Of a stretch of 64,000 nucleotides of DNA, positions 8,539 through 17,432 are shown piece after piece. Made by a program: the position numbers and the translations under genes. The notes under the pieces are model-generated. The model was not told the origin of the DNA. It saw nothing but the letters and a program-made list of their open reading frames with translations, and ran no database searches. The stretch spans positions 1 to 64,000 of the forward strand of contig JAFEDK010000017.1 of assembly GCA_018241665.1 (NCBI GenBank), in the 5' to 3' direction. How positions within the stretch are numbered: position 1 is the stretch's first letter; each line of letters starts with the position of its first letter. Source of the DNA: Pseudomonadota bacterium. GTDB lineage: Bacteria > Pseudomonadota > Gammaproteobacteria > Burkholderiales > Rhodocyclaceae.

Positions 8539-9515
8539 CGGCCCCCTTCGGGCCGCTGACTCCCGATTTCGTGCTGTCGGCGGTGGAGGCCACCGGCCTC
8601 TTCTGCGACGGCCGGCTGCTGACCCTCAACAGCTACGAGAACCGCGTCTACCAGGTCGGCATCGAGGACGCCGCACCGGTGGTCGCCAAGTTCTACCGCC
8701 CCGCGCGCTGGAGCGACGAGGCGATCCTCGAAGAGCACGCCTTCCTGGCCGAGCTGGCCGAGGCGGAGATCCCCGCCGTGCCGGCGCTGGAGATCGGCGG
8801 TCGCACGCTGCACCACGCCGACGGCTTCCGGCTGGCCCTGTTCCCGCGCCGCGGTGGCCGCGCGCCGGAACTGGACGACCCGGAGGTGCTGACCTGGCTG
8901 GGCCGCTTCCTCGGGCGCATCCATGCGATCGGCGCCCGCCGGCCCTTCGCCCACCGGCCGACACGGGACATCCGCAGCTTCGGCGAGGAACCGCGCGACG
9001 CGCTGCTGGCCTCGTCCTTTCTGCCGCCGGAGCTGCGCGACACCTGGCTGTCGGTGGTGGACCAGGCCCTGGCCAGCGTGCGCCGCTGCTTCGAACTGGC
9101 CGGCGAACTACCGCAGATCCGCCTGCACGGCGACGTGCACAGCGGCAACGTACTGTGGACCGATGCCGGCCCGCATTTCGTGGATTTCGACGATGCCCGC
9201 AACGGCCCGGCGATCCAGGACCTGTGGATGCTGCTGTCCGGCGACGCACCGGCAATGGCGCGCCAGCTCGACGCAGTGCTCGAAGGCTACGAGCAGTTCG
9301 CCGATTTCGAGCCGCGCAGCCTCAATCTGGTGGAAGCCCTGCGCACCCTGCGCCTGATCCACTACGCCGGCTGGATCGCCCGCCGCTGGGACGACCCCGC
9401 CTTCCCGGCCGCCTTCAGCTGGTTCGACACGCCGCGCTACTGGCAGGACCAGATCCTGGCGCTGCGGGAACAGGTGGCGTTGATGGACGAATCGCCGCTA
9501 GTGCGGCAGTTTTGA
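8535..9515 (+). CDS. srkA: Stress response kinase A (YihE-like)
   Basis: 326-aa aminoglycoside-phosphotransferase-fold Ser/Thr kinase. The N-lobe YENRVYQVG and VVAKFYRP lysine motif, the catalytic loop LHGDVHSGNVLW (about 196-207) and the metal motif FVDFDDARNGPAIQDLWML match SrkA/YihE from end to end. In enterobacteria SrkA limits stress-induced cell death. It starts on the ATGA overlap with terC and is followed by reverse-order REP arms. Confidence 0.92.
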   Translation: MTAPFGPLTPDFVLSAVEATGLFCDGRLLTLNSYENRVYQVGIEDAAPVVAKFYRPARWSDEAILEEHAFLAELAEAEIPAVPALEIGGRTLHHADGFRLALFPRRGGRAPELDDPEVLTWLGRFLGRIHAIGARRPFAHRPTRDIRSFGEEPRDALLASSFLPPELRDTWLSVVDQALASVRRCFELAGELPQIRLHGDVHSGNVLWTDAGPHFVDFDDARNGPAIQDLWMLLSGDAPAMARQLDAVLEGYEQFADFEPRSLNLVEALRTLRLIHYAGWIARRWDDPAFPAAFSWFDTPRYWQDQILALREQVALMDESPLVRQF

Positions 9516-9529
9516 GAGATGTGCGGCGT

Positions 9530-9652
9530 GGGCGAATGAATTCGCCCCTACGTGGGGCCGGGCGCCGGCTCCCCTGTGCGGATGCGTTCATTCAAAAACC
9601 CGGCGGAAATGGCAAGGCGCCGGTTTCCCCGTGGGGGCGAATTCATTCGCCC
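9530..9652. repeat. Reverse-order REP pair
   Basis: Two REP arms in reversed order relative to the REPINs: arm 9530-9551 (GGGCGAATGAATTCGCCC core then CTAC) and arm 9631-9652 (GTGGGGGCGAATTC head). The 79-bp interval contains two GGCGCCGG-CTCCCC/TTTCCCC-like stretches; the second directly abuts arm two, as in the pair at 11759. Confidence 0.8.
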
Positions 9653-9687
9653 AACCCGGCTCATACCACCCACGAACCCATGACGGT

Positions 9688-10164
9688 TCAGGCCGGCGCG
9701 GCCGTCTCCGGCGCCTTGAACTCGCCGGAACGGAAGGCATCGAGCATGCGCCGCATGCGGCCGGCGTCCTCGTCGGTGAAGCCGCGCTTGAAATCGGTCA
9801 GCACCAGCCGCGCGCGGGTCGGCCAGTTGCCGGGGGCGTCGTCGATGGCCAGCCATTGCGCGTCGCCGCCCTTGCGGGCCAGCCACTGGTGGGCCTCCCG
9901 CTCGCGCAGGCCGTACAGCTCGTCGGGCTTGCGCGGAAAGATCGTCGGCGTGGTGTCGATGACCCGCGGCCGGATGTCCTCCGAAAAGCGTGCCACCAGC
10001 TTGGGCAGCGAGAACAGCGTGCGCCAGTCGGACGCGATGACGACCCGCGTCTCCGGGTAATCGCGCAGCACCGTCTCCAGTTCCGGCAGGCAGCGGAAAT
10101 CCTCCACCTCGCCCCAGGGATGGGTGACGCCGTCGAAGTCGAGGAAGACGTAAACCGGACTCAT
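9688..10164 (-). CDS. HAD-fold phosphatase-like protein (Swiss-army-knife RNA-repair type)
   Basis: 158 aa. The N-terminal FLDFDGVTHP is a HAD motif I (DxD), VVIASDWR is motif II, and LAIDDAPGNW is the motif IV acidic pair. No cap domain. The overall pattern resembles the 'HAD domain in Swiss Army Knife RNA repair' group found in many bacteria without a confirmed substrate. It stands alone between a REP pair and fabI, opposite in strand to both flanking genes. Phosphatase activity is inferred from motifs only. Confidence 0.7.
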   Translation of the reverse strand: MSPVYVFLDFDGVTHPWGEVEDFRCLPELETVLRDYPETRVVIASDWRTLFSLPKLVARFSEDIRPRVIDTTPTIFPRKPDELYGLREREAHQWLARKGGDAQWLAIDDAPGNWPTRARLVLTDFKRGFTDEDAGRMRRMLDAFRSGEFKAPETAAPA

Positions 10165-10345
10165 CGCCCCGGCCGCCGAACCGGCAAGTTTTCGATCAGG
10201 ATTTGACGCATCGCAACAATGGCATTCGAGAAAGCCGGAAACTAAACGTTAATGTAAAAAACCCGTGTAACAGACACGCTAGACTATTCTAAAGTCAGCG
10301 ATTGTTGCAGCGCGGTAAATTTTCTTATCCCTACGGAGCCCCTCT

Positions 10346-11125
10346 ATGAAACCCATCATCAACCTCGAAGGCAAGGTTGGCCTGATCACCGGCATCGCCA
10401 ACGAAAAATCCATCTCCACCGGGGTAGCCGAGGCCTGCATCGACGCCGGCGCCAAGGTCATCATCACCTACCAGAACGAGAAGACCCTGGCCTTCATCGA
10501 GCCCATCGTCAGCCGCCTGGGTGTCGAGGACGTGATGCTGCTCGACGTGACCAAGCCGGAAATCGTCGACGACGTGTTCGCCCAGATCGATGCCAAGTAC
10601 GGCAAGCTCGACTTCGCGATCCACTCGATGGCCTTCGCCAAGCGCGACGACCTGCATGGCCGTGTGGTGGACACCTCCGCCGACGGCTTTGCGCTGGCCA
10701 TGGACGTGTCCACCCACTCCTTCGTGCGCCTGGCCCGCAAGGCCGAGCCGCTGCTCGAGAAGGCCGGCGGCGGCTCGCTGATCACCATGACCTACCTGGG
10801 CAGCGAAAAGGTCATCGCCAACTACGGCATGATGGGCCTGTGCAAGGCCGCGCTGGAAGCCGCGACCCGCTACATGGCCTTTGAGCTGGGCTCCAAGAAC
10901 ATCCGCGTCAACGCGATCTCCCCGGGCCCGCTGATGACCCGCGCCGCCTCCGGCATCGCCGGCTTCGACGGCCTGATGGCCGCCGCGGTGGATCGCTCCC
11001 CGCTGCACCGCCTGGTCACGCCGGAAGACATCGGCGCCCTCACCGCCTTCCTGGTCTCCGACGCGGGCCGCAACCTCTCCGGTGGCGTACACTTCGTGGA
11101 TGCCGGCTACAACATCATCGGGTAA
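10346..11125 (+). CDS. fabI: Enoyl-[acyl-carrier-protein] reductase (NADH) FabI
   Basis: 259-aa short-chain dehydrogenase of the FabI type; it reduces trans-2-enoyl-ACP in the last step of each fatty-acid elongation cycle. The cofactor loop GLITGIANEKSISTG is near the N-terminus. The catalytic set Y150, Y160 and K167 (Y-x6-K, as E. coli Y156/K163 shifted by four) is intact. The C-terminus GGVHFVDAGYNIIG is typical. The start follows CCTACGGAGCCCCTCT. The next gene begins 16 bp downstream and is probably cotranscribed. Confidence 0.93.
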   Translation: MKPIINLEGKVGLITGIANEKSISTGVAEACIDAGAKVIITYQNEKTLAFIEPIVSRLGVEDVMLLDVTKPEIVDDVFAQIDAKYGKLDFAIHSMAFAKRDDLHGRVVDTSADGFALAMDVSTHSFVRLARKAEPLLEKAGGGSLITMTYLGSEKVIANYGMMGLCKAALEAATRYMAFELGSKNIRVNAISPGPLMTRAASGIAGFDGLMAAAVDRSPLHRLVTPEDIGALTAFLVSDAGRNLSGGVHFVDAGYNIIG

Positions 11126-11141
11126 TCCCACCCGCTCCGTG

Positions 11142-11735
11142 ATGACGGAACCGGACGCCGGGAACGCCGCGGGCGACATCATCGCCGCCCGCATCGCCGA
11201 CCCGGTGCCGGCCCATCCGCTCCTCGACGGCCGCCCCGAACTGGGGCGCGGCGAGTCGTCCATCGTCCTCGATGCCGGCGACGGGGAGCGGGTCTACAAG
11301 GTCGTCAGCTCCCCCGCCGACTACTACTACCTGGCTGCCGACGACCGTCCCACCGGCATCCACTTCCCGCGCCTGTACCGCGACCATGGCGTGGTCGGCA
11401 AGGCCAGCAACGGCTACTCCTTCCGCCTGCTGGAAATCGAACGCCTGGAGCCGATCAGCGGCCCGGCCGAAGCCGTGGCACGCACCCTGTCCGACGCCTA
11501 CTGGCAAGGCTGCGAGAAATGGGCCAACCTGGGCGTCAATCGTGGCCGCCTGGCGCTCTACCACATCGCCCAGGAACCGCCGCCGGGCCTGCCGGCGAGC
11601 ATCGTGCAGGCCATCGCGGCGCTGTCCGACTTCATCGAGGAATACCCGGTCCAGCCGGACATCCTCAACCCCCACAACCTGATGATGCGCGCCGACGGCA
11701 CCCTGGTGTTTTCCGATCCGGTGTTCCTACCGTAG
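11142..11735 (+). CDS. Small kinase-fold-like protein of unknown function
   Basis: About 197 aa from MTEPDAGNAAGD (a GTG one codon upstream is possible). Not recognised as a named family. Visible pattern: ELGRGESSIVLDAGDGERVYKVV looks like a glycine-rich loop with an ATP-binding lysine, and near the C-terminus ILNPHNLMMRADGTLVFSDPVF resembles a kinase catalytic-loop Asn plus the metal-binding D(P/F)x motif. The usual catalytic Asp before the loop is not obvious; the only nearby acid is in QPDIL. The protein is much shorter than typical kinases. Adjacent to fabI on the same strand. Function is inference only. Confidence 0.6.
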   Translation: MTEPDAGNAAGDIIAARIADPVPAHPLLDGRPELGRGESSIVLDAGDGERVYKVVSSPADYYYLAADDRPTGIHFPRLYRDHGVVGKASNGYSFRLLEIERLEPISGPAEAVARTLSDAYWQGCEKWANLGVNRGRLALYHIAQEPPPGLPASIVQAIAALSDFIEEYPVQPDILNPHNLMMRADGTLVFSDPVFLP

Positions 11736-11758
11736 CGGCACGCGCTGGGGGCGGTTGC

Positions 11759-11826
11759 GGGCGAATGAATTCGCCCCTACGGTGGATCAGGTGCAGGTTT
11801 CCCCGTAGGGGCGAATTCATTCGCCC
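11759..11826. repeat. Reverse-order REP pair
   Basis: Arms at 11759-11780 and 11805-11826, both of the CCCCTAC/GTAGGGG variant, arranged tail-to-tail around a 24-bp interval ending GGTTTCCCC. The same GGTTTCCCC precedes the second arm of the 9530-9652 pair, suggesting one element subtype. Confidence 0.85.
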
Positions 11827-11969
11827 ATCATTCTCCCGAGCCCCCTGTCACGAAATCTTCATTTGCTTAAGCAAGACGCCTGTCGATAAATGTGCGGGTT
11901 TTCTGGTGCGACGCACAAGAAAACGCCCAAACCCGCATCGCCCTGCCGGGCCGACATGAAGTCATCTCC

Positions 11970-13610
11970 ATGAGTATCCGACGTTACCTGATCATCCTCA
12001 TCACCATCACCACCACCCTGCTGCTGGCCGCCGGCACCGCCGGCCTGCTGATGTTCCACCACAACACGCGACTGGTGCGCAGCCTCACCGACGACGCGAT
12101 CCCCGGCGCCCTGGCGGCCTCGGATCTGGGCGCCCAGCTCAAGCAGGTGCAGATCGTCCTCACCGAAATCGTCTATGCGCCCAGTGCCGACGTGGCCGCC
12201 GGTGCCAAGGAAAAACTGCTGGCCCAACGCCAGGGCCTGCACGAGGCCCTCAAGGAACAGGCACCGCTCGCCCACTCCGACACCGAACAAGCGATGCTCC
12301 GCCAGGCGGAGGAAAGCCTCGCCCAGTACGAGGCAGCGATGGACGAGACCATCGAGCAGGCCGTGGCCGGCCAGCGCGCCCTCGCCGAAGCCAGCCTGTA
12401 CGCCAACGTGGCCCAGTACCAGCAGGAATTGCAGCAGATCCTCGAGACCCTGCGCGTCGAGAAGCGCCGCACCAAGGACCGCTCGGTGGCCGCCGTGGAG
12501 GAAGGCTTCGTGCAGACCGAATGGATCCTGTCCGGCGCCACCGGGCTGACCCTGGTCGTACTGGTCGGCCTGGTGTTCCGCCTGCACGGCAACATCATCA
12601 AGCCGCTGCGTGCGATGGAAGCCACGATGGCCTCCATCGCCACCTCGCTGGACTTCACGCAGCGCGTGCCGGTGGTACGCAACGACGAGATCGGCCAGTC
12701 GGTGCGCGCCTTCAACAGCCTCATCGACACGCTGCAGGCCAGCCTCGGCGAAATGGTCGAGGTGATCCGCCGCAACGAGGTGGCCTCCATCGAGATGCAC
12801 CAGTCGGCCGCCGCCATCGCCCGCCTGGCCTCAAGCGGTACCCACTCTTCCCAGGCCATCCACTCGGCGGTGCAGGCGATCCAGGCCCACATCGTCGACA
12901 TCGACCGGGAAACCCGCCAGGCCGGCGAAATCAGCAGCGACTCCAGCGCCCGCGCCACCGAGAACAGCGCGGTGATCCGCAACGCCGCCGGCCGCATCGA
13001 GCAGCTCGCCGCCAGCATCGACAACGCCTCGCGACGGGTCTTCGACCTGGCGGCGTCGGTGGTGAAGGTCGAGACCGTCGTCTCCGAGATCCGCCAGATC
13101 GCCGACCAGACCAACCTGCTGGCCCTCAACGCCGCCATCGAGGCAGCCCGCGCCGGCGAATCGGGACGCGGCTTCGCGGTGGTCGCCGACGAGGTGCGCA
13201 AGCTGGCCGAACGCGCCGCCGGCTCCACCGAGCTGATCAACCAGCACATCTCGGAAATCCGCGAGACCTCCCACGACTCCACCGAGTTGATGCAGAAGGT
13301 CATCGGCGAGATGCAGGAGAGCACGGTACTGGCCCAGACGGCCGGCAACGCGGTGGAACGCATCGAGGACTCCACCGGCAAGGTCATCCACGTGGTGAAC
13401 GAAATCACCCGCCTGGTGGCCATCGGCCAGTCGTCCAGCGACGAAATCGTCGGCCAGGTCGGCATGATCGACAACCTGCTCGGCGACGCCAACCACGCGG
13501 CGCTGCATACCAAACAGGCCGCCGACTCGATCCGCGACATCTCCCAGCACATGGCACGCATCGTCGAGCGCTTCCGCATCGGTGGGCCGACCCTTGCATC
13601 GGCACGCTAA
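11970..13610 (+). CDS. Methyl-accepting chemotaxis protein
   Basis: 546-aa chemoreceptor. TM1 spans about residues 8-30. A periplasmic four-helix-type sensor (about 35-185) rich in Ala/Gln/Glu follows, then TM2 at about 186-208, HAMP at about 209-262, and a cytoplasmic signalling domain with the conserved hairpin tip [19 protein letters not shown] and [14 protein letters not shown]. No C-terminal CheR-tethering pentapeptide. The start [10 protein letters not shown] gives a short N-terminus before TM1; a longer in-frame start lacks a ribosome site. A GTCGATAA at 11882-11889 resembles a sigma-28 -10, but the -35 is poor. Ligand unknown. Confidence 0.9.
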   Translation: MSIRRYLIILITITTTLLLAAGTAGLLMFHHNTRLVRSLTDDAIPGALAASDLGAQLKQVQIVLTEIVYAPSADVAAGAKEKLLAQRQGLHEALKEQAPLAHSDTEQAMLRQAEESLAQYEAAMDETIEQAVAGQRALAEASLYANVAQYQQELQQILETLRVEKRRTKDRSVAAVEEGFVQTEWILSGATGLTLVVLVGLVFRLHGNIIKPLRAMEATMASIATSLDFTQRVPVVRNDEIGQSVRAFNSLIDTLQASLGEMVEVIRRNEVASIEMHQSAAAIARLASSGTHSSQAIHSAVQAIQAHIVDIDRETRQAGEISSDSSARATENSAVIRNAAGRIEQLAASIDNASRRVFDLAASVVKVETVVSEIRQIADQTNLLALNAAIEAARAGESGRGFAVVADEVRKLAERAAGSTELINQHISEIRETSHDSTELMQKVIGEMQESTVLAQTAGNAVERIEDSTGKVIHVVNEITRLVAIGQSSSDEIVGQVGMIDNLLGDANHAALHTKQAADSIRDISQHMARIVERFRIGGPTLASAR

Positions 13611-13686
13611 ACGGCGCCGCTTGGCCTAAAATCCGCAGCGCTTTGACGGGGCACGGCCCCGCACACCCTCAACACGGAGAAACTGC

Positions 13687-14259
13687 ATGTCCGGCCACCA
13701 TTTCCACGTCCACGGCCCCCACGACCACGCCGTCGAGCACGCCAGCCACGGCGGCGACAGCTTCGCCTCGCGCATTGCGGCAATGACCGCGGTCCTCGCC
13801 ACCCTCGGCGCGCTGTTCAGCTATGCCGGCGGCGCCACCCAGAACGACGCGCTGATGCACAAGAACGAGGCCGCCATCCGCAAGACGGAAGCCTCCAACC
13901 AGTGGGGCTACTACCAGGCCAAGAGCTCCAAGCAGAACATTGCCGAGCTGGCTGCCGCGCTGACCAGCGGCGAGACCCAGGCCCGCTACACGGCGGAGAT
14001 CGAGCGCTACAAGCGCGAGAAGGAAGACATCAAGAGCAAGGCCGAGAAGCTCGAAGCCTCCGCCACCGAGGCCGAGGAAGCCAGCGAACACTCGCTGCAC
14101 GAGCACCACCGCTGGGCCCAGGCGATGACCGCCATGCAGGTTGCCATCTCGCTGGCGGCAATTACCCTGCTGACCCGCAAGAAGTGGATGGAATGGACGT
14201 CCCTCGGCGTGGCCGGCGCCGGCTGCGCGATCGCCGCGGTGGCCCTGCTCCATCTTTGA
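13687..14259 (+). CDS. DUF4337 membrane protein with His-rich N-terminus
   Basis: 190 aa. The first 21 residues hold eight histidines (MSGHHFHVHGPHDHAVEHAS...), a probable metal-binding tail. A hydrophobic segment (about 30-48) is followed by a long charged coiled-coil-like helix (about 60-140) and two C-terminal TM segments (about 145-188). This matches DUF4337, of unknown function. The ATG follows CACGGAGAAACTGC. It is separate from the upstream chemoreceptor by 76 bp. Confidence 0.75.
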   Translation: MSGHHFHVHGPHDHAVEHASHGGDSFASRIAAMTAVLATLGALFSYAGGATQNDALMHKNEAAIRKTEASNQWGYYQAKSSKQNIAELAAALTSGETQARYTAEIERYKREKEDIKSKAEKLEASATEAEEASEHSLHEHHRWAQAMTAMQVAISLAAITLLTRKKWMEWTSLGVAGAGCAIAAVALLHL

Positions 14260-14340
14260 AACCCAAAACGGTCAGATTGCCTTGACAGCCTGATTGCCGC
14301 TACGGAGCATGGAACGACTACAACTCAGGGGGAGCTCACC

Positions 14341-15387
14341 ATGCAAGACCGTACGCGTTCCATCGAGCAGGGCAGTGCATGGCGGCCCTGGCGCCGCCTC
14401 GCCGAGGCCTTCGCCGTCGTTGCCGGCCTCGCCGTACTGAGCCCGGCCCACGCCGACAAACCCTACCAGTATTACGTGGTCGGCAACCCCGCCGACGCCA
14501 GCTCCAGCCAGCCGCCCCGCGAGCCTTCCGCCCTCTTGATGGGTGGTGGCCCGGACGTGGATGCGGCCTTCCCGTGGATGATCGCCCGCGCCGGCGGCGG
14601 CGACTTCGTGGTGATCCGGGCCACCGGTACCGACGCCTACAACCCCTACATCTACGCGATGGGCGGTGTCGATTCGGTGGAGACGCTGATCATCCCGTCG
14701 CGGGGTGCCGCCAACGATCCCTTCGTGATCGACCGCATCAGCAAGGCCGAGGCCTTGTTCATCGCCGGTGGTGACCAGGCCGACTACATCAACTTCTGGA
14801 AGGGCACCGGCGTCGAGCAGGCCATCAACGGCCTGATCGCCCGCAACGTGCCGATCGGCGGCACCAGTGCCGGCCTGGCGGTGCTCGGCCAGTTCGACTT
14901 CGCGGCGCTCAACGGCACCGTCTATTCTGACGACGCGCTGAGCAACCCCTACAACAAGCGGATGACCATCGACCGGGGCTTCATCACCGCGCCAGGCCTG
15001 GACTTCGTGATCACCGATGCCCACCTGGACACCCGTGACCGCATGGGCCGGCTGGTCGGCTTCCTGGCGCGCATCGTGCAGGACGGCTGGTCGGGCATGG
15101 CCCGCGGCGTCGGCGTGGACGTGGAGACCGCCCTCGCGGTGGCTGGCACCTCCGCGACGCGCTTCGGCACCGGCTCGGTGTATTTCCTGCAGACCAACGG
15201 CCTGCCGCAGGTCTGCCAGCCGCGCATGCCCCTCACCTATCGCAACATTGGTGTGCAGCGCCTGTCCGGCAGCGGCCGCTTCGACCTGCAGAACTGGCGC
15301 GGCTACGACGGCGCCACCACCAACTACAACCTGTCCGCCGAGAGCGGCACCTTGTACTCCACGCAAACTGGTGGCGCGATCTACTGA
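14341..15387 (+). CDS. Exported cyanophycinase-like peptidase (S51)
   Basis: 348 aa with a predicted signal peptide (cleavage near AHA|DK, residues 37-39). The peptidase S51 core follows: LLMGGGPDVDAAF, ALFIAGGDQADYINFW, and the nucleophile elbow GGTSAGLAVLG with Ser176. Cyanophycinases hydrolyse beta-Asp-Arg bonds of cyanophycin. An exported form would act on external polymer or peptides rather than an internal store. No cyanophycin synthetase is in the window. The ATG is preceded by GGGGGAGCTCACC. Convergent with the sulfatase gene (6-bp gap). Confidence 0.8.
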   Translation: MQDRTRSIEQGSAWRPWRRLAEAFAVVAGLAVLSPAHADKPYQYYVVGNPADASSSQPPREPSALLMGGGPDVDAAFPWMIARAGGGDFVVIRATGTDAYNPYIYAMGGVDSVETLIIPSRGAANDPFVIDRISKAEALFIAGGDQADYINFWKGTGVEQAINGLIARNVPIGGTSAGLAVLGQFDFAALNGTVYSDDALSNPYNKRMTIDRGFITAPGLDFVITDAHLDTRDRMGRLVGFLARIVQDGWSGMARGVGVDVETALAVAGTSATRFGTGSVYFLQTNGLPQVCQPRMPLTYRNIGVQRLSGSGRFDLQNWRGYDGATTNYNLSAESGTLYSTQTGGAIY

Positions 15388-15393
15388 AACCGC

Positions 15394-17076
15394 TCAGTTA
15401 CCGATGCTGAAGGGGCGCTCCAGGTAGATGTTGCGCCCTTCCGGCAGCACCACCCGGTTTTCCTTCACATAGCCGTCCCACAGGGCCACCAGCTCCGCCA
15501 GCCGGGCCGGCTGGCGGGCGGCCAGGTCGGTGGTCTCGCCAGGGTCGACCGCCAGGTCGAACAGCTCCCACCTGCCGCTGCCCACCGGCTTCTCGGACCA
15601 CACGATCTTCCAGTCCCCCTGGCGGATCGAGCGGTTGCCGAACAATTCCTCGCCGAGTACGTAATCCTGCGGATGGGGGCTGGCGACCTGCCCTTGCAGG
15701 TAGGGCAGCAGCGAGCGCCCGCTGATCGGATGGACATCGCGCCCCTTGTAGCGGCTGCCGGGGTCGGCCACACCGGCCAGTTGCAGGAAGGTCGGTGCCA
15801 GGTCGCGGACCGTTGCCAGCGCCTTCCGGTTGCCTCCTTCCGCGCCCGTCACACCGGGCACGCGGGCGATGGCCGGCGAGATCACACCGCCTTCGGTGGT
15901 AAAGCCCTTCGAGTAGCGGAACGGCGTCGCCCCCACCTCGGCCCAGCGGGCCCCGTAATACACGTAGGAATCCGCCTTGCCGATGTTGTCCAGCCGGTTG
16001 TTGGCGCTGGCCGGTGCGAACTCGGGCACCACGTGGCCCTCCGCGCCGTTGTCGGACAGGAAGAAGATCGCCGTGTTGTCGTACTGGCCGGTGTCCTTCA
16101 GGTACTGGACCAGGCGCCCGATGTTGGCATCCAGGTTGTCCACCAGCGCCGCATAGGTCTCCATGCGGCGCGCCTCCAGGGCCCGCTGCTCAGGGTTCAG
16201 GCTGTTCCAGTCGGGTAGCGTGGCCGTCGCCGGCAGCGGCTGATGCACCGACTTTCCGGCCTCGACGAGGCCGAGGCGGCGCTGGCGCTCCAGGCGCTCG
16301 GCGCGGATCGCCGCGTAGCCGCCGTCGTAGCGGCCCTTGTACTTGGCGATGGCCTCCGGCGGCGCCTGCAGCGGCCAGTGGGGCGCGGTGTAGGCCGCGT
16401 AGGCAAAGAACGGCTGGCCGTCGGCACGGTGCTTGTCGATGAAGGCGATCAGCTTGTCGGTGAAGGTGTTGGACGAGAAGTAGTCCGCCGGCAGCTTCAC
16501 CTCACGACCGTTATCCACGTAGGTGCCGGCGTTCCAGCCGGCCGGCGTCGCGAAGTGGTTGCCGCCGCCCTGCAGCAGCGCGAAGGATTCCTCGAAACCG
16601 CGCGCCGGCGGGCGGTGCTTCCCGTCCAGGCCCAGGTGCCACTTGCCGGCCAGGTAGGTGTGGTAGCCGGCGTCGCGCAGCAGCGCCGGGAAGGACAGCG
16701 CGTCGTCGTTCAGATAACCCTCGTAGCCGGGCTGGCCCTTCTGGTTGGGCTGGATCAGCTCGGCCATCGTGCCGAGGCCCGCGAGGTGGTGATCGGTGCC
16801 GGACAGCAGCGCCGCGCGGGTCGGCGAGCAGGTCGGCGCGACGTGGAAATTGGTGAGGCGCACGCCGTCGCGGGCCAGCTCGTCCAGGTTGGGGGTGTCG
16901 ATCTCGCCGCCGTAGGGGCGGATGTCCGAATAGCCCAGGTCGTCGGCCAGGATCAGCAGAATGTTCGGCCGGCGCGCCGCAGCGCCCGCCTCAGTCCCGG
17001 CCGCCAGCGCGGAGCCGACGCCGCAGCACAGCAGGGCCAGCGCCGTCAGGCGGGGGAAATCGATCTTCACAGCCAT
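15394..17076 (-). CDS. Exported arylsulfatase
   Basis: 560-aa sulfatase with a signal peptide (about 1-26, ...GSALAAG). RPNILLILADDLGYSD provides the metal-binding Asp pair. The active-site motif CSPTRAALLSG puts the formylglycine precursor at C83 (Cys type, needing a formylglycine-generating enzyme). Further motifs are GKWHLG and FLSDNGAEGH. The start at 17076 has GGAG about nine bases upstream; a TTG start six codons earlier is less likely. Substrate cannot be told from sequence; family members hydrolyse sulfate esters in the periplasm, often for sulfur scavenging. Confidence 0.88.
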   Translation of the reverse strand: MAVKIDFPRLTALALLCCGVGSALAAGTEAGAAARRPNILLILADDLGYSDIRPYGGEIDTPNLDELARDGVRLTNFHVAPTCSPTRAALLSGTDHHLAGLGTMAELIQPNQKGQPGYEGYLNDDALSFPALLRDAGYHTYLAGKWHLGLDGKHRPPARGFEESFALLQGGGNHFATPAGWNAGTYVDNGREVKLPADYFSSNTFTDKLIAFIDKHRADGQPFFAYAAYTAPHWPLQAPPEAIAKYKGRYDGGYAAIRAERLERQRRLGLVEAGKSVHQPLPATATLPDWNSLNPEQRALEARRMETYAALVDNLDANIGRLVQYLKDTGQYDNTAIFFLSDNGAEGHVVPEFAPASANNRLDNIGKADSYVYYGARWAEVGATPFRYSKGFTTEGGVISPAIARVPGVTGAEGGNRKALATVRDLAPTFLQLAGVADPGSRYKGRDVHPISGRSLLPYLQGQVASPHPQDYVLGEELFGNRSIRQGDWKIVWSEKPVGSGRWELFDLAVDPGETTDLAARQPARLAELVALWDGYVKENRVVLPEGRNIYLERPFSIGN

Positions 17077-17432
17077 CACGTCGCGTCTCCACAAGGGCGG
17101 CGCTGAGCTCAGCGCCTGACGCCGCGCACGTTAATGGCGAAACGGAAGGCGGGGAACGAACAAATCGTGGATAGCTTTGCGCCCTTTACAGGGCTTGCGC
17201 AGCACGAAGCAGCCCTGCTCGAGCGGCAACAGGAAGCTGTGGCCAAGGCAGCAGACGCAAGCCTGGCCATCTCGTGCACGGGGCCATCCGGCGTCACGGC
17301 CCGAACCCCGGCCCCACCCGGAAAACCGCGCGCCACGGGCCGGAACACACCACTACGAGTCGGGCGGGGAACGCTTCTTGCGGACTTGCGGCAGCGCAAC
17401 ACCCGTTCCCTCAACGAAAGAACAACGCTCCA
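17077..17432. other. 356-bp intergenic region without a convincing gene
   Basis: Divergent gap between the sulfatase and the HbpS-like gene. It contains a 100-codon plus-strand reading frame (17134-17436, MAKRKAGNEQIVDSFAPF...) with no ribosome site, lower third-position GC than its neighbours, and an end overlapping the next start. It may be a relic or noise. It presumably holds the promoters for both flanking genes; none was identified with confidence. Confidence 0.4.

Noticed and set aside
11860-11895. Sigma-28 promoter before the chemoreceptor
   Set aside because: GTCGATAA resembles a FliA -10, but no TAAA-type -35 lies at the right distance.
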